Origin: Simplicispira metamorpha
Lineage (GTDB): Bacteria > Pseudomonadota > Gammaproteobacteria > Burkholderiales > Burkholderiaceae_C
DNA: 64,000 bases
Assembly (NCBI RefSeq): GCF_004341365.1
Contig: NZ_SLXH01000026.1
Location: forward strand, 1-64,000
Reading direction: 5' to 3'
Under the pieces are notes generated by a model that saw only the letters and a program-made list of their open reading frames with translations, was not told where the DNA came from and made no database searches. The position numbers and the translations under genes are program-made. How positions within the stretch are numbered: position 1 is the first letter of the stretch; every line of letters begins with the position of its first letter. This document shows positions 50,716 through 60,471 of the stretch, piece by piece.

Positions 50716-51327
50716 TTAGACTGCTGCATCAGGCCGAGGCGGCTTGGGTCGGGGCGGTTTGGTGGTGTGGATGAGCAGCGTGGCCTTGTCCATCTCGCCC
50801 GCCAGCAGCGCAGGCCACGCCTTGAGCGAGTGGGCAATGCTGTCTTCGATCAGCGTGCGCTGGTCGGGCGCGGGTTTTTTCAGCACCCAGTTGGCCACAT
50901 CCGATTTCACGCCGGGGTGGCCAATGCCGATGCGCAGGCGCCAGTAGTCGGGCGAGCCCAGCTGGGCATGGATGTCGCGCAGGCCGTTGTGCCCGGCGTG
51001 GCTGCCACCGCGCTTGAGCTTGACCTGGCCGGGGCTGATGTCCAGCTCGTCGTGCGCCACCAGAATCTCTTCCGGCGTGATCTTGAAAAAACGCGCCAGC
51101 GCCGCCACCGATTTGCCCGACAGGTTCATGAAGGTTTGCGGCTCCAGCAGCCAGACCGTATGGCCATGCACCGTGGCGCGCGCCGCCAGCCCCCAGTAGC
51201 TGCGCTCGGGTTGCAGCGTGACCTTGAGCTCGCGAGCCAGCGCATCAATCCACCAAAACCCGGCGTTGTGCCGCGTGGCCTCGTACTCGGGCCCGGGATT
51301 GCCCAGGCCGACAAACAGTTTGATCAT
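50716..51327 (-). CDS. pth: Peptidyl-tRNA hydrolase
   Basis: 203 residues from the ATG at 51325-51327 ([20 protein letters not shown]). The catalytic His is in TRHNAGF (H20), with FMNLSG near residue 69, HDELD near residue 93 and [13 protein letters not shown] near residue 110. It cleaves peptidyl-tRNA that drops off the ribosome. It follows rplY, with a hairpin between, in the usual betaproteobacterial order prs-rplY-pth. The C-terminal PPRPKPPRP tail is lineage-specific. Confidence 0.97.
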   Translation of the reverse strand: MIKLFVGLGNPGPEYEATRHNAGFWWIDALARELKVTLQPERSYWGLAARATVHGHTVWLLEPQTFMNLSGKSVAALARFFKITPEEILVAHDELDISPGQVKLKRGGSHAGHNGLRDIHAQLGSPDYWRLRIGIGHPGVKSDVANWVLKKPAPDQRTLIEDSIAHSLKAWPALLAGEMDKATLLIHTTKPPRPKPPRPDAAV

Positions 51328-51355
51328 GCGAAGAATTATCAGGGGCCTAAAAGCC

Positions 51356-51380
51356 AACGGCCCACGCAAGGTGGGCCGTT
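51356..51380 (-). terminator. Hairpin terminator or attenuator between rplY and pth
   Basis: AACGGCCCAC and GTGGGCCGTT form a perfect 10-bp stem around a 5-base loop. On the minus strand GGCTTTTAGG follows, a short T-run, so termination may be partial and allow some read-through to pth. Confidence 0.75.
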
Positions 51381-51423
51381 GAGAGGGAGCAGCCGCGTGC
51401 GGCTGCCAAGCCAGTGGGGTGGC

Positions 51424-52056
51424 TTACTTCTTCTTGCCCTTGCCCTTGGCAGGAGCGGCGGCAGCGGCTTCGGCAGCACCGGCTTCGAGCACCACGGCTG
51501 GCGGCACCACGGCGACCACCACGGGGTTCTTCTGGCTGCCACGCACCACCAGCGTTGCGCCCTTGGGCAGCGGCACGTCTTGCAGGTGCAGGGCTGCGCC
51601 CTTCTTGAGGCTGCTCAGGTCCACGGTGATGAACTCGGGCAGGTCCGAAGGCATGCACGAGACGTTGATTTCGGTCATCACGTGGTTGACGGTGCACTTG
51701 TCGGCCTTGACCGCAGGCGACTCTTCAGCGCCGACGAAGTGCAGTGGCACCTTCAGGTGCAGCTTGGTTTTGTCATCGACGCGTTGGAAGTCGATGTGCA
51801 GCACTTGCTGCTTGTAGGGGTGGTATTGCACATCGCGCAGCACCACTTTGTGCGTTTGGCCAGCCACTTCCATGTCCAGCACGCTGGAGTGGAAAGCTTC
51901 TTTCTTCAGGGCGTGCCACAGGCTGTTGTGGTCGATTTCGATGGTTTGGGGTTCAGTAGCACCACCGTAGACGATGCCGGGCGCGCGGCCCGAATTGCGC
52001 AGACGGCGGCTCGCACCCGTGCCTTGCTTGGCGCGCTCAAAAGCGACGAAGTTCAT
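51424..52056 (-). CDS. rplY: 50S ribosomal protein L25/general stress protein Ctc
   Basis: 210 residues from the ATG at 52054-52056, with ATGGAGATTTGAT upstream. N-terminal L25 domain (about 1-95: [20 protein letters not shown], then [15 protein letters not shown]), which binds 5S rRNA, and the C-terminal TL5/Ctc beta domain. The chain ends in an Ala-rich stretch and lysine-rich KGKGKKK. This is the long Ctc form normal for betaproteobacteria. A terminator separates it from prs upstream, implying its own promoter or read-through. Confidence 0.96.
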   Translation of the reverse strand: MNFVAFERAKQGTGASRRLRNSGRAPGIVYGGATEPQTIEIDHNSLWHALKKEAFHSSVLDMEVAGQTHKVVLRDVQYHPYKQQVLHIDFQRVDDKTKLHLKVPLHFVGAEESPAVKADKCTVNHVMTEINVSCMPSDLPEFITVDLSSLKKGAALHLQDVPLPKGATLVVRGSQKNPVVVAVVPPAVVLEAGAAEAAAAAPAKGKGKKK

Positions 52057-52103
52057 ATCAAATCTCCATGGGAAATGCACCGCGACCAGTGTCATTTCAG
52101 GTT

Positions 52104-52131
52104 AAAAAAAGGCCCCCGAGAACCGGGAGCC
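52104..52131 (-). terminator. Rho-independent terminator after prs
   Basis: On the minus strand GGCTCCCG, GTTCT, CGGGGGCC form an 8-bp stem with one mismatch, followed by TTTTTTT. It lies 18 bp beyond the prs stop. Confidence 0.85.
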
Positions 52132-52149
52132 TCTGTGGTGTTCCAAGAC

Positions 52150-53124
52150 TCAGAACAGGTCGTTCTGGTCTGAGAACAAACTCATCACCGATTCGCCTTT
52201 GGCAATGCGCTGTATCGTCTCAGCGATCAGCGGTGCCACCGAGAGCTGGCGGATTTTGGCGCATTCCTTGGCGGCTTCGCTCAAGGGAATGGTGTTGGTC
52301 ACGACCACTTCATCCAGGGCCGAGCCCTTGGTGATGCGTTCAATGGCAGGGCCCGAGAAGATGGGGTGCGTGCAGTAGGCGTACACCTTTTTGGCGCCAC
52401 GGGCCTTGAGCACTTCAGCCGCTTTGACCAGGGTGCCAGCAGTGTCGATCATGTCGTCCATGATCACGCAGTTGCGGCCTTCGATTTCGCCGATGACGTG
52501 CATGACTTCCGACACATTGGCCTTGGGACGGCGCTTGTCGATGATGGCCAGATCACAACCGAGTTGTTTGGCCAGAGCACGGGCACGCACCACGCCACCC
52601 ACGTCAGGAGAAACGACGATGAGGTCGTCGTATTTCTTCTGGTTCAGGTCGCCCAGCAGCACCGGCGAGGCGTAGATGTTGTCCACGGGGATATCGAAAA
52701 AACCCTGAATCTGGTCGGCGTGCAAGTCCATGGTCAGCACGCGGGCCACGCCCACGGCTTGCAGCATGTTGGCTACCACTTTGGCCGAGATGGGCACGCG
52801 GCTGGAGCGGGGACGGCGATCCTGGCGGGCGTAGCCGAAGTAGGGGATCACCGCGCTGATGCGTTCGGCAGATGCACGCTTGAGCGCATCGACCATGATC
52901 AGCAATTCCATGAGGTTTTCGTTCGTGGGTGCGCAGGTGGACTGCACCACGAAGACGTCGCGGGCACGAACGTTTTGTTTGATTTCGACAGTGACTTCAC
53001 CGTCCGAGAAGCGACCTACGTCTGCTGCACCCAGAGTGGTTCCAAGGTGTTGGGCGATTTCAGCAGCCATGCCAGGATTGGCATTGCCGGTGAAAACCAT
53101 GAAGTCGGGTTGGTTGGCTTGCAT
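52150..53124 (-). CDS. prs: Ribose-phosphate pyrophosphokinase (PRPP synthase)
   Basis: 324 residues, full length. Makes PRPP from ribose 5-phosphate and ATP for nucleotide, His and Trp synthesis. Motifs: [10 protein letters not shown] near residue 39, [11 protein letters not shown] near residue 94, [11 protein letters not shown] near residue 133, [12 protein letters not shown] near residue 174 and the PRPP loop [12 protein letters not shown] near residue 223. It follows tRNA-Gln, a fixed order in betaproteobacteria. Confidence 0.98.
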   Translation of the reverse strand: MQANQPDFMVFTGNANPGMAAEIAQHLGTTLGAADVGRFSDGEVTVEIKQNVRARDVFVVQSTCAPTNENLMELLIMVDALKRASAERISAVIPYFGYARQDRRPRSSRVPISAKVVANMLQAVGVARVLTMDLHADQIQGFFDIPVDNIYASPVLLGDLNQKKYDDLIVVSPDVGGVVRARALAKQLGCDLAIIDKRRPKANVSEVMHVIGEIEGRNCVIMDDMIDTAGTLVKAAEVLKARGAKKVYAYCTHPIFSGPAIERITKGSALDEVVVTNTIPLSEAAKECAKIRQLSVAPLIAETIQRIAKGESVMSLFSDQNDLF

Positions 53125-53170
53125 GAGCGGCCCAGCAGTCTGAGATTAGTGCCTGTATGCGGCAAATATT

Positions 53171-53247
53171 TGGCAGGGGAAGAAGGATTCGAACCTTCGC
53201 ATGCCGGAATCAAAATCCGGTGCCTTAACCAGCTTGGCGACTCCCCT
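53171..53247 (-). tRNA. tRNA-Gln (UUG)
   Basis: 77 nt including an encoded CCA (TGG at 53171-53173 on the plus strand). The acceptor AGGGGAG pairs with TTCCCCT (last pair G-T); the anticodon stem CCGGA/TCCGG encloses TTTTGAT, giving anticodon TTG; the T arm has GGTTCGAATCC. It lies between ispE and prs. A GC-rich hairpin (53253-53278, GGTTGG...GCC/GGC...CCAACC) sits just upstream, possibly separating it from ispE or guiding 5' processing. Confidence 0.97.
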
Positions 53248-53292
53248 ACACGGGTTGGCTGCCGCGTGGCAACCAACCTTTAACTTTTCACC

Positions 53293-54138
53293 TTAAACCC
53301 AGTCTTTTAATGGATGGGTTTGCAGGTTTTCACACTGTTTGACTTGCCACTCGCCGGGAGATTGGCTGAAGTCAACTTGGTGCGATATCCTTGCAAAAAC
53401 TGCGCTTCCAGAGCCCGTCATTTTACCGCGTAATTTGTGCAAATCAAGCCAATTAAGGACTTTTTTTACATCGGGACACAGCGCTTCAGCGGTGCTCTGC
53501 AAGTCGTTTTGACCAAAATCAAAATGTTTTGCAGCGAAGCCTGCGATTGTAGCACTGACTGAATCGCGTTTGAGCGTAGGTGATGAAAAAATTTGTGGAG
53601 TATCCAATCCTGCGGCGGGTTTGATCACCACAAAACGTGCCGACGGGAGTGCGTGCTCGGGGGGGAGCGGCGTAATAGCCTCTCCGATGCCCTCTACCCA
53701 GGCGTTGTCTCCGCACAGGAAAAAGGGTACGTCCGCTCCCAGCGTCAGGCCAATGCGCATCAGGGTCGGGCGATCCAGGTTCAGGTGCCACAGCCGGTTC
53801 AGTGCCAGCAGCGTAGAGGCCGCATCGGAAGAACCGCCGCCCATGCCCGCCTGGGCTGGCACTTGTTTGAGTACGCCGATGTGCGCGCCCAGGGCGCAAC
53901 CAGTGGCCGCTTGCAGTGCACGTGCAGCGCGCACCGTCAGGTCATCCGGGGGCAGGGGCGCGCCCAGGTCTTCGCGACTGATGTGTCCGTCATGGCGCAA
54001 CGCAAAGTGCAGGGTGTCGCTCCAGTCGATCAGCATGAACACCGATTGCAGTAGGTGGTAGCCATCGGGGCGGCGCCCGGTGATGTGCAAAAACAGATTC
54101 AGCTTGGCGGGCGCGGGGACGTCATAGAGTGCTTGCAC
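53293..54138 (-). CDS. ispE: 4-diphosphocytidyl-2-C-methyl-D-erythritol kinase
   Basis: 281 residues, GHMP kinase fold. PAPAKLNLFLHITGRRPDGYH at the N-terminus, the ATP loop PAQAGMGGGSSDAASTL near residue 93 and the GSGSAVFA loop near residue 242. Phosphorylates CDP-ME in the non-mevalonate isoprenoid pathway. It starts 11 bp after lolB in the same direction. Confidence 0.97.
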   Translation of the reverse strand: MQALYDVPAPAKLNLFLHITGRRPDGYHLLQSVFMLIDWSDTLHFALRHDGHISREDLGAPLPPDDLTVRAARALQAATGCALGAHIGVLKQVPAQAGMGGGSSDAASTLLALNRLWHLNLDRPTLMRIGLTLGADVPFFLCGDNAWVEGIGEAITPLPPEHALPSARFVVIKPAAGLDTPQIFSSPTLKRDSVSATIAGFAAKHFDFGQNDLQSTAEALCPDVKKVLNWLDLHKLRGKMTGSGSAVFARISHQVDFSQSPGEWQVKQCENLQTHPLKDWV

Positions 54139-54149
54139 AGCTTGTGTTC

Positions 54150-54710
54150 CTAGCGTTCAAACGTGATGCGCAGTGTGGCCCGGGGCTCAGGTGTCTGGCG
54201 CTGCGCCAGCATTTTTCCTTGCCCAATGGCACTCAGATCTGCATGCCAGCCGTCGCTGGTTGCTGGTATCCCCGAGAGCCAGCTGAACAGTGCGGTCACT
54301 GGGATGGCTGCTCCGGTGGCTTGTTCCAGCAAATCTTCCAGCGAAGAGGATTCCTGCGTAGTCTCGCCCGAGTGGAGCCGGGCATGCCCAGGCTTCCAGT
54401 CGAGTTGCACCAGCGTGTTGCCAAACGGGCTCAAGAGCCTGAGTTCGCCGTGGAGCGGGTTGCCATCCAGTTCGAAGGCCGCAGAAAAAGACTGTGCAGC
54501 CTGGCCTTCCAGTTGTAGCGCCAGGCGTCCGCTCCAGTGGGTGCGCAGTGCGCCGCTGGTCGCTGTCGGCGAGGGGGGGGTGCTACAGCCCGCCAAGGCC
54601 AGCAATGGCGCCAGCACCGCCACGGCGGCCAGTCGGCGTCTGGCAAGTTTCCCGTGGGGGGGGTGTGCGGCGCCCGGCGCAGCGTTGTACCGATGGCTGT
54701 GGCAGGGCAT
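54150..54710 (-). CDS. lolB: Outer-membrane lipoprotein LolB
   Basis: 186 residues. The signal peptide is long and basic, ending in the lipobox LALAGC with C42. THWSGRLALQLEG and LLSPFGNTLVQLDW match the LolB barrel, and LSGIPATSDGW is the family hallmark. It receives lipoproteins from LolA and inserts them into the outer membrane. Its start overlaps the stop of the TPR gene (TGATG). Confidence 0.92.
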   Translation of the reverse strand: MPCHSHRYNAAPGAAHPPHGKLARRRLAAVAVLAPLLALAGCSTPPSPTATSGALRTHWSGRLALQLEGQAAQSFSAAFELDGNPLHGELRLLSPFGNTLVQLDWKPGHARLHSGETTQESSSLEDLLEQATGAAIPVTALFSWLSGIPATSDGWHADLSAIGQGKMLAQRQTPEPRATLRITFER

Positions 54711-56485
54711 CAGAGCGTGGCACCCAAGCGCTTGATGGTGCTTTTCAGGGTGTCGTTGTTGGGCTTGAGCCGCAGGCCTTCGCGCCAGACTTCCTTGGCA
54801 CGCTCTTGCTCGCCCAGGCTCCAGAGTACTTCGCCCAGATGCGCGGCGATTTCGGCGTCAGGCTGTTTTTGGAAGGCGGTTTCCAGGATGCGTAAGGCTT
54901 GCGTGCGGTTACCCATTCGAAACTCCACCCAACCGAGGCTGTCAGTGATGAAGGGGTCGTTGGGGGCATGGCGCAGGGCGGTTTCAATCAGTGTTTTTGC
55001 CTCTGCTAGGCGGATGCCCCGGTCAGCGAATGAATAACCCAGCGCATTGAGTGCGTGGTGAAAATCGGGCTGGCGGGCAATGATCTGGCGCAGCAGCCGT
55101 TCCATAGTGTCAAGCTTGCCCGCTTTTTCGGCCAGCATGGCCTGGTCGTAGACAAACTCGTTGTCGTCGGGGGATTGGGCCACCACACGTGTCTGAACGG
55201 CATAGGCTTGGTCGTATTCGTGGGCGTCGCGCAGTATTTGAACTTCTGCCAGCAGCTTCAGTTGTTCTTCTTCGGCGGTGGCTGCGGGCAGGGTGCTGAC
55301 CAGTGCGCGGGCGCGAGTCAGTTTGCCTTGGCGTGCCAGCAGGGAAGCCCGCTGTAGTTGCGCGCTGAACAGGTCTTGCGGGTGGTCGATGCGGTTAAGC
55401 CACGCTTCTGCGTTGTCTGGGTCGCCGCGTTTTTCGGCAATTTGTGCATACAGAAGGTAGGCCTGCGTCAGTGCGCGGGGCCCGTTGGTACTGGGGGCCG
55501 CAGAGGCTGTGGTCAGTGCAATAAAGCGTTGCAGCGCGGCCTCGGCTTCGGCCAGTTTTTCTTCTTGCAACAGCAGTGCTGCCTGCATCAGCCAGGCTTG
55601 GGTTAGGTCGGGTTGGGCGGCGGTAGCGCTTTGCAACTGTTGCAGGGCTTCGGTGTTGCGCTGCAATTCGATCAATACGCGGGCATAGGCCATGCGCATT
55701 TCAGGACTGGGTTGTGCATCAAAGTAAGTCTGCACTACGGTGCTGGCGGCTTCTTCGCCACGGCCCAGCAGCTCCAGTGCCAGCAAGGCGGCGCCATCGT
55801 AGTGGGGGGCGGTGTTTTGCGCTTGTGCCGCAGCTTGCAAGGCGCCGGGTACGTCTTCGGCCAGCAGCCGCATGCGGCCTATGGCGACCCAGGCCGGTGG
55901 TGCGGTGTCGGGCTGGCGCAGGTCGGCAGCCAGCGCTTGCTCGACGATGGCGGCGGCCAGTGCTTTGTCGCTGGCACGGCGGTACAGCTGCGGCAGGGCC
56001 AGCAGTGTTGCCGTTTTGGCATACGGCGGCGATTGTGTCAGCTCTTGCGCCAGTGGCACCGCGCTGTCGCTGATGCGGTTGAGTGCGACCAGGATTTGCA
56101 GCACATAGCGATTGGCTTCGCGTGATTGTGGCCACGCCGCTTTCCAGGCTTGTGCAGCAGCCAGAGCGGACTCGCCTGAGCGCGCCTGCAAGGCGATGTC
56201 AGCAGCGCGTTGGTAGACTTTTTCGTCGTTGCTTTGGCGAGCAGCCTCCAGCATCAGGGCAAAGCCAGTGGCGGGATCGCCCGCACGGGTGGTGATTTCA
56301 CCCAGCAGAACTTCATAGAAAAGCTCCGCCCCCATGGCCGCATCAGGCGGCTCCTCGCTGGCACCGGTGTTGGCGGGTGGTGTGCGGGTGGCCTTGGCTG
56401 CGGCTGTAGCTGCCCAAGTGGGGGCTGTGCCAGTCACCAGGACGGCGGTCAGCGCAGAGATCATGAAACGATGGATAGAGGCCAT
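54710..56485 (-). CDS. Periplasmic tetratricopeptide-repeat protein
   Basis: 591 residues from the ATG at 56483-56485. Signal peptide ([20 protein letters not shown]), then a TPR superhelix over most of the protein; well-preserved repeats near the C-terminus include [20 protein letters not shown] and [22 protein letters not shown] proteins of this type precede lolB in many betaproteobacteria and are thought to assist envelope assembly; a specific role is not established. It is divergent from mutM with 48 bp between starts. Confidence 0.88.
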   Translation of the reverse strand: MASIHRFMISALTAVLVTGTAPTWAATAAAKATRTPPANTGASEEPPDAAMGAELFYEVLLGEITTRAGDPATGFALMLEAARQSNDEKVYQRAADIALQARSGESALAAAQAWKAAWPQSREANRYVLQILVALNRISDSAVPLAQELTQSPPYAKTATLLALPQLYRRASDKALAAAIVEQALAADLRQPDTAPPAWVAIGRMRLLAEDVPGALQAAAQAQNTAPHYDGAALLALELLGRGEEAASTVVQTYFDAQPSPEMRMAYARVLIELQRNTEALQQLQSATAAQPDLTQAWLMQAALLLQEEKLAEAEAALQRFIALTTASAAPSTNGPRALTQAYLLYAQIAEKRGDPDNAEAWLNRIDHPQDLFSAQLQRASLLARQGKLTRARALVSTLPAATAEEEQLKLLAEVQILRDAHEYDQAYAVQTRVVAQSPDDNEFVYDQAMLAEKAGKLDTMERLLRQIIARQPDFHHALNALGYSFADRGIRLAEAKTLIETALRHAPNDPFITDSLGWVEFRMGNRTQALRILETAFQKQPDAEIAAHLGEVLWSLGEQERAKEVWREGLRLKPNNDTLKSTIKRLGATL

Positions 56486-56533
56486 AAAACCATAATAATC
56501 GAAGCCCGAATGCCCCATTGGATGTCTTTTCCT

Positions 56534-57349
56534 ATGCCCGAATTGCCAGAGGTTGAAGTCACCCGCCTGAGTTTTCACCAGGCTATTGCCGGGGCGCGGA
56601 TTGTGGTCGTGGCGTTGGGCAAGCCCCTGCGCTGGCCTTTGGGTTACGCGCCTGCCGATCTGGCCGGGCGTGTGGTGCTGGGGGTGCGCCGACGTGGCAA
56701 ATACCTGCTGCTGGATCTGGACAAAGGCTTGCTGCTGTTGCATCTGGGCATGTCGGGCAGCCTGCGCTTTGCCGCCAGCTTGCCCGCCCCAGGGGTGCAC
56801 GACCATTTTGATCTGGCAACGACCCAAGGCACCTTGCGTTTGCACGATCCGCGCCGCTTTGGCGCCGTGGTCTATGCGCAGGACGAGCACGACGCACCAG
56901 CACGCAAGCTCTTGGGTGCACTGGGCGTGGAGCCACTGGCCGATGATTTTGTGTTCGAGCCTTTCTGGCGCGGCCTGCAAGCCAGCCGTTCGCCCATCAA
57001 GCAGGTGCTGCTGGCCGGGCGCCTGGTGGTGGGGGTGGGCAACATTTACGCGTCGGAAGTGCTGTTTCTGGCGGGCATTCGTCCCACCACCAAAGCCGCG
57101 CGCATTGGCCAGGCGCGGGCGCGCAAACTGCACCAGGCCATCGTACAAGTGCTGCGCCAGGCGGTGGCAGCGGGCGGCAGTACCCTGCGCGATTTCAGCA
57201 GTGCCGATGGCAGCGCCGGACATTTCCAAGCGCAAGCCCATGTCTATGGGCGTGAGGGCGCACCCTGTCATACTTGCGCCACGCCCGTGCGCATGGTGCG
57301 CCAGGCACAGCGCAGCAGTTACTACTGTCCACGCTGCCAGCATTCTTGA
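56534..57349 (+). CDS. mutM: Formamidopyrimidine-DNA glycosylase
   Basis: 271 residues from the ATG at 56534, the only start giving the obligatory MPELPEVE (catalytic P2 and E3). The beta-hairpin lysine is in [11 protein letters not shown] near residue 57, the H2TH region [15 protein letters not shown] near residue 168, and the zinc finger is C-x2-C-x16-C-x2-C at the end. Removes 8-oxoguanine and formamidopyrimidines. Same strand as the dynamin gene and mutY, its partner in the GO repair system. Confidence 0.97.
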   Translation: MPELPEVEVTRLSFHQAIAGARIVVVALGKPLRWPLGYAPADLAGRVVLGVRRRGKYLLLDLDKGLLLLHLGMSGSLRFAASLPAPGVHDHFDLATTQGTLRLHDPRRFGAVVYAQDEHDAPARKLLGALGVEPLADDFVFEPFWRGLQASRSPIKQVLLAGRLVVGVGNIYASEVLFLAGIRPTTKAARIGQARARKLHQAIVQVLRQAVAAGGSTLRDFSSADGSAGHFQAQAHVYGREGAPCHTCATPVRMVRQAQRSSYYCPRCQHS

Positions 57350-57351
57350 AG

Positions 57352-57402
57352 CAAATCGGCATCCAGCCTGCGTGCATTGGGCGCAAGCAGCTATTGTTTT
57401 AA
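57352..57402 (-). repeat. Dispersed palindromic repeat, copy 10
   Basis: Minus strand: TTAAAACAATAGCTGCTTGC, GCCCAATGCACGCAGGCTGG, ATGCCGATTTG. It lies between mutM and the dynamin-like gene; an upstream-extended reading frame of the latter would include part of it. Confidence 0.75.
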
Positions 57403-57442
57403 GAGCGTTTTTGCAGACGACCTCTTGATTTCCGGGAACAAA

Positions 57443-59410
57443 GTGGGATCCTCATTCAACGATCAGTTTGAACTGCACGGCGCTTGGCGGCGTGCGTTTG
57501 CCCAGCAGTTGAAGCGTTTGGCCGAGTGGCTGGACTCCCACGAGTTGATGGACGCTGCTGTGCAAGAGCGTCTGCAACGCCTTGAAAACCAGATCCGCTC
57601 CGACAAAATCATGGTGGCTTTTGTTGCCGAGTTTTCGCGCGGCAAATCCGAGCTGATCAACGCTATTTTCTTTGCCGGTTATGGCCGCCGCATCATGCCG
57701 GCCAGCCCCGGGCGTACCACCATGTGCCCCACCGAGCTGGGCTACGACCCCACTCTGGGGCCCTGCCTGCGTTTGCTGCCCATCGATACCCGGCTGCAGC
57801 CCTTGAGTTTGGCCGAATGGCGCCTCAAGCCGGGCGCTTGGGAGACGCTGCCCCTGGATATTCACAGTGCTGACCAGATCGCAGCAGCGCTGGAAAAGGT
57901 CGCGCAGGTGCGCAAAGTCACGCCCGATGAAGCACGCGCTCTGGGCTTTTGGCACGACGAACTGCCTGAGGACAATCCCGCGCTGGACGATCAAGGCCTG
58001 GTCGAAGTGCCCTTGTGGCGCCACGCCCTGATCAATATGCCCCACCCCCTGCTTAAAGAGGGGCTGGTGATTCTGGATACGCCCGGCCTCAACGCCGTGG
58101 GTGCCGAGCCCGAGCTGACGGTCAACCTGATTCCGCAGGCCCATGCTGTGGTGTTCATCCTGGGCGCTGACACGGGTGTTACACGCTCTGATCTGTCGAT
58201 TTGGCGCGAGCACCTGGTTTCGACGCAGGCGGGCACCGACTCGCGTCTGGTGGTATTGAACAAGATCGACACTCTGTGGGATGCGCTCAACGCCCCGGAG
58301 AAAGTGCAGGCGCAGTTGGACAAGCAGCGCAGCACCTCTGCGCAGATGCTGGGTGTGCGTGTGGAGCAGGTGCTGCCGGTGTCGGCACAAAAAGGGCTGC
58401 TGGCCAAAATCACCCAGGATGCTGCGCTGCTGCAAGCCAGCGGCTTGCCGGTGCTGGAGGATGCGCTATCGCAAGGCATCATGGGTCAGCGCCAGGCCAT
58501 ATTGCGGGCGGCGGTAGCGGCGGGCGTGGCAGGCTTGAACACCGAGACATCGCGCCTGCTCAATATCCGCCGCCGAGACCTCGATGACCAGATGTTGGAG
58601 CTGCGCAGTTTGCGTGGCAAGAATGCCTCGGTGATCGAATCCATGCGCACCCGCATCGAGCAGGAGCAAACTGAATTTGACCTTAGCGCCGCCCGCATAC
58701 AAGCCGTGCGCGCCGTGCATTTGAAGCTGCTGAACGATGTTTTTGTGCAGTTGGGTACCAAAGCCCTGAAAGAGCAACTCAAGCCTTTGGTGGCTGCATT
58801 GCAGCAAAGGGGCCTGAAGCTGGGTGTGAAGAAAATCTATGCGGAGGCTTTTGCCAATTTGCGTGCCACGCTCGATGGTGCGCAAGCGTCCACTATTGAG
58901 ATTCAGGCCATGCTGGGGGGAACCTTCAGCCAGCTCAACGCAGAGTTTGGCTTCTCGCTGCAAGTGCCCGCCACACCGCCGCTGGAGCCGCTGGCGGCCG
59001 ATCTGGCCTCCATTGAGCAGGGGCATCTGCAATACCTGAGCATGGGCAACGCCTTCAAGTTGGCTCGCCCGGAATTTGCCGAGCGCCTGGGGCGCGCGCT
59101 GTTCATGCGGGTACGCACCGTGTTTGAGTCTGCGGCCAACGACCTGGAGCTGTGGAGTAAATCTGCCACCGCCCAGCTGGACGCCCAGTTGCGCGAGCGC
59201 CGACGCAGCTTTGCCCGCCGCATTGAGGCGATAGACCGCATCCAGAAAGCCGCCAGCGGCTTGGTCGAGCGGATTGCAGAAATTGAAGAAGGCGATCAGT
59301 TGCTGACCCAGTTGGAAACCAGTTTCCAGAGCCAGACAGCGCAGTTGCTGAAATTGTCGCTGGAGCCCGCAGTGGCCGTGGAGCACCCCCCCAGTGCCGT
59401 AGCTGCATGA
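57443..59410 (+). CDS. Bacterial dynamin-like GTPase
   Basis: 655 residues from GTG at 57443; TTG at 57425 is an alternative, and still earlier codons would be translated repeat sequence. Dynamin_N GTPase: P loop VAEFSRGKSELINAIF (K68, S69), G3 ILDTPGLN (D212), G4 LNKID (N273). The rest is helical with coiled-coil stretches (about 385-440 and 560-640), as in membrane-remodelling dynamins. Its start is unusual and lacks a strong ribosome binding site. It lies between mutM and mutY and overlaps mutY by 4 bp, so it is co-expressed with base-excision repair genes. Confidence 0.88.
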   Translation: MGSSFNDQFELHGAWRRAFAQQLKRLAEWLDSHELMDAAVQERLQRLENQIRSDKIMVAFVAEFSRGKSELINAIFFAGYGRRIMPASPGRTTMCPTELGYDPTLGPCLRLLPIDTRLQPLSLAEWRLKPGAWETLPLDIHSADQIAAALEKVAQVRKVTPDEARALGFWHDELPEDNPALDDQGLVEVPLWRHALINMPHPLLKEGLVILDTPGLNAVGAEPELTVNLIPQAHAVVFILGADTGVTRSDLSIWREHLVSTQAGTDSRLVVLNKIDTLWDALNAPEKVQAQLDKQRSTSAQMLGVRVEQVLPVSAQKGLLAKITQDAALLQASGLPVLEDALSQGIMGQRQAILRAAVAAGVAGLNTETSRLLNIRRRDLDDQMLELRSLRGKNASVIESMRTRIEQEQTEFDLSAARIQAVRAVHLKLLNDVFVQLGTKALKEQLKPLVAALQQRGLKLGVKKIYAEAFANLRATLDGAQASTIEIQAMLGGTFSQLNAEFGFSLQVPATPPLEPLAADLASIEQGHLQYLSMGNAFKLARPEFAERLGRALFMRVRTVFESAANDLELWSKSATAQLDAQLRERRRSFARRIEAIDRIQKAASGLVERIAEIEEGDQLLTQLETSFQSQTAQLLKLSLEPAVAVEHPPSAVAA

Positions 59411-60450
59411 CAGCGCGTGTTGCTACCTTGGCGCAGCAGGTGGTGCGCTGGCAAACGCAGTATGGGCGCCACCATTTGCCCTGGCAGCAAACGCGCGATC
59501 CGTACCGGGTCTGGCTGTCAGAAATCATGCTGCAGCAAACGCAGGTCACGACAGTGCTCGATTACTACGAGCGTTTTTTGCAGCGCTTTGCTGATGTCAC
59601 TGCGCTGGCACATGCTTCGGAAGATGAGGTGCTGGCACTGTGGAGTGGGCTGGGCTATTACAGCCGTGCGCGCAATTTGCACCGCTGTGCCCAGATGGTG
59701 GTGGCGCAGCATGGCGGCGCCTTTCCGTCCTCGGCACAGGCGTTGGCATTGCTCCCGGGTATTGGCCGATCGACTGCAGGCGCCATCGCTGCTTTTTGTT
59801 TTTCAGAGCGCGTGCCCATCCTGGACGCCAACGTCAAGCGCGTGCTGACACGTTGGCTGGGGTTTGATGCCGATCTGGCGCTGGCAGCCAACGAGCGGCG
59901 CCTGTGGGATCACGCTCAGACCCTTCTTCCCCAGGATGACTTGGCTCATGCCATGCCGCGCTATACCCAGGGGTTGATGGATTTGGGCGCCACGATTTGT
60001 TTGTCGCGCAAACCTGTGTGCGCGCAATGCCCCCTGCAAGACGGCTGCGTGGCCGCGCGACAAGGCGAACCGGAGCGCTACCCGGTCAAAACGCGCAAGC
60101 TGGTGCGCAAAGCACAGTCCTGGTGGCTGCTGGTGCTGCGCGATGGGGCTGGACGGGTGTGGCTGCACAAGCGCCCGGCCACGGGTATCTGGGCCGGCCT
60201 GCATTGTTTACCCGTATTCGAGGCCCGCGAGCAGCTACTGGCACACCCTGCCATATTGGAAGCCCCGCAAGTGACCGAGTTGCCAGCGTTCTTGCATGTG
60301 CTGACCCACCGCGACCTGTACCTGCACCCAGTACTGGCGTCCAGTACCTTCGGTGTGCCGGTTGGCGAAGATGGCGGCTGGTTTGATGCCGGGCAATGGC
60401 GCCAAATAGGCCTGCCTGCGCCGGTGCGCAAGTTTTTGGAGAATTGGTAG
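59407..60450 (+). CDS. mutY: A/G-specific adenine DNA glycosylase
   Basis: 347 residues. EIMLQQTQVTTVLDYYERFL carries the catalytic Glu; LPGIGRSTAGAIAAFCF is the helix-hairpin-helix; D140 in ILDANVKRVL is the catalytic Asp; the 4Fe-4S cysteines are C198, C205, C208 and C214. The C-terminal Nudix-like domain recognises 8-oxoG. Removes A opposite 8-oxoG. Start overlaps the dynamin-like gene (ATGA); ends convergent with rapZ, 21 bp apart. Confidence 0.97.
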   Translation: MTARVATLAQQVVRWQTQYGRHHLPWQQTRDPYRVWLSEIMLQQTQVTTVLDYYERFLQRFADVTALAHASEDEVLALWSGLGYYSRARNLHRCAQMVVAQHGGAFPSSAQALALLPGIGRSTAGAIAAFCFSERVPILDANVKRVLTRWLGFDADLALAANERRLWDHAQTLLPQDDLAHAMPRYTQGLMDLGATICLSRKPVCAQCPLQDGCVAARQGEPERYPVKTRKLVRKAQSWWLLVLRDGAGRVWLHKRPATGIWAGLHCLPVFEAREQLLAHPAILEAPQVTELPAFLHVLTHRDLYLHPVLASSTFGVPVGEDGGWFDAGQWRQIGLPAPVRKFLENW

Positions 60451-60471
60451 CTGTTGCACGGGTTGCAGAGA

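Noticed and set aside
53253-53278. GC-rich hairpin before tRNA-Gln considered as a terminator of ispE
   Set aside because: No T-run follows on the minus strand; mentioned under the tRNA instead.
56486-57343. Extension of the TPR protein frame upstream to 57343
   Set aside because: The extra region is antisense to mutM; a signal peptide right after the ATG at 56483-56485 fixes the start.
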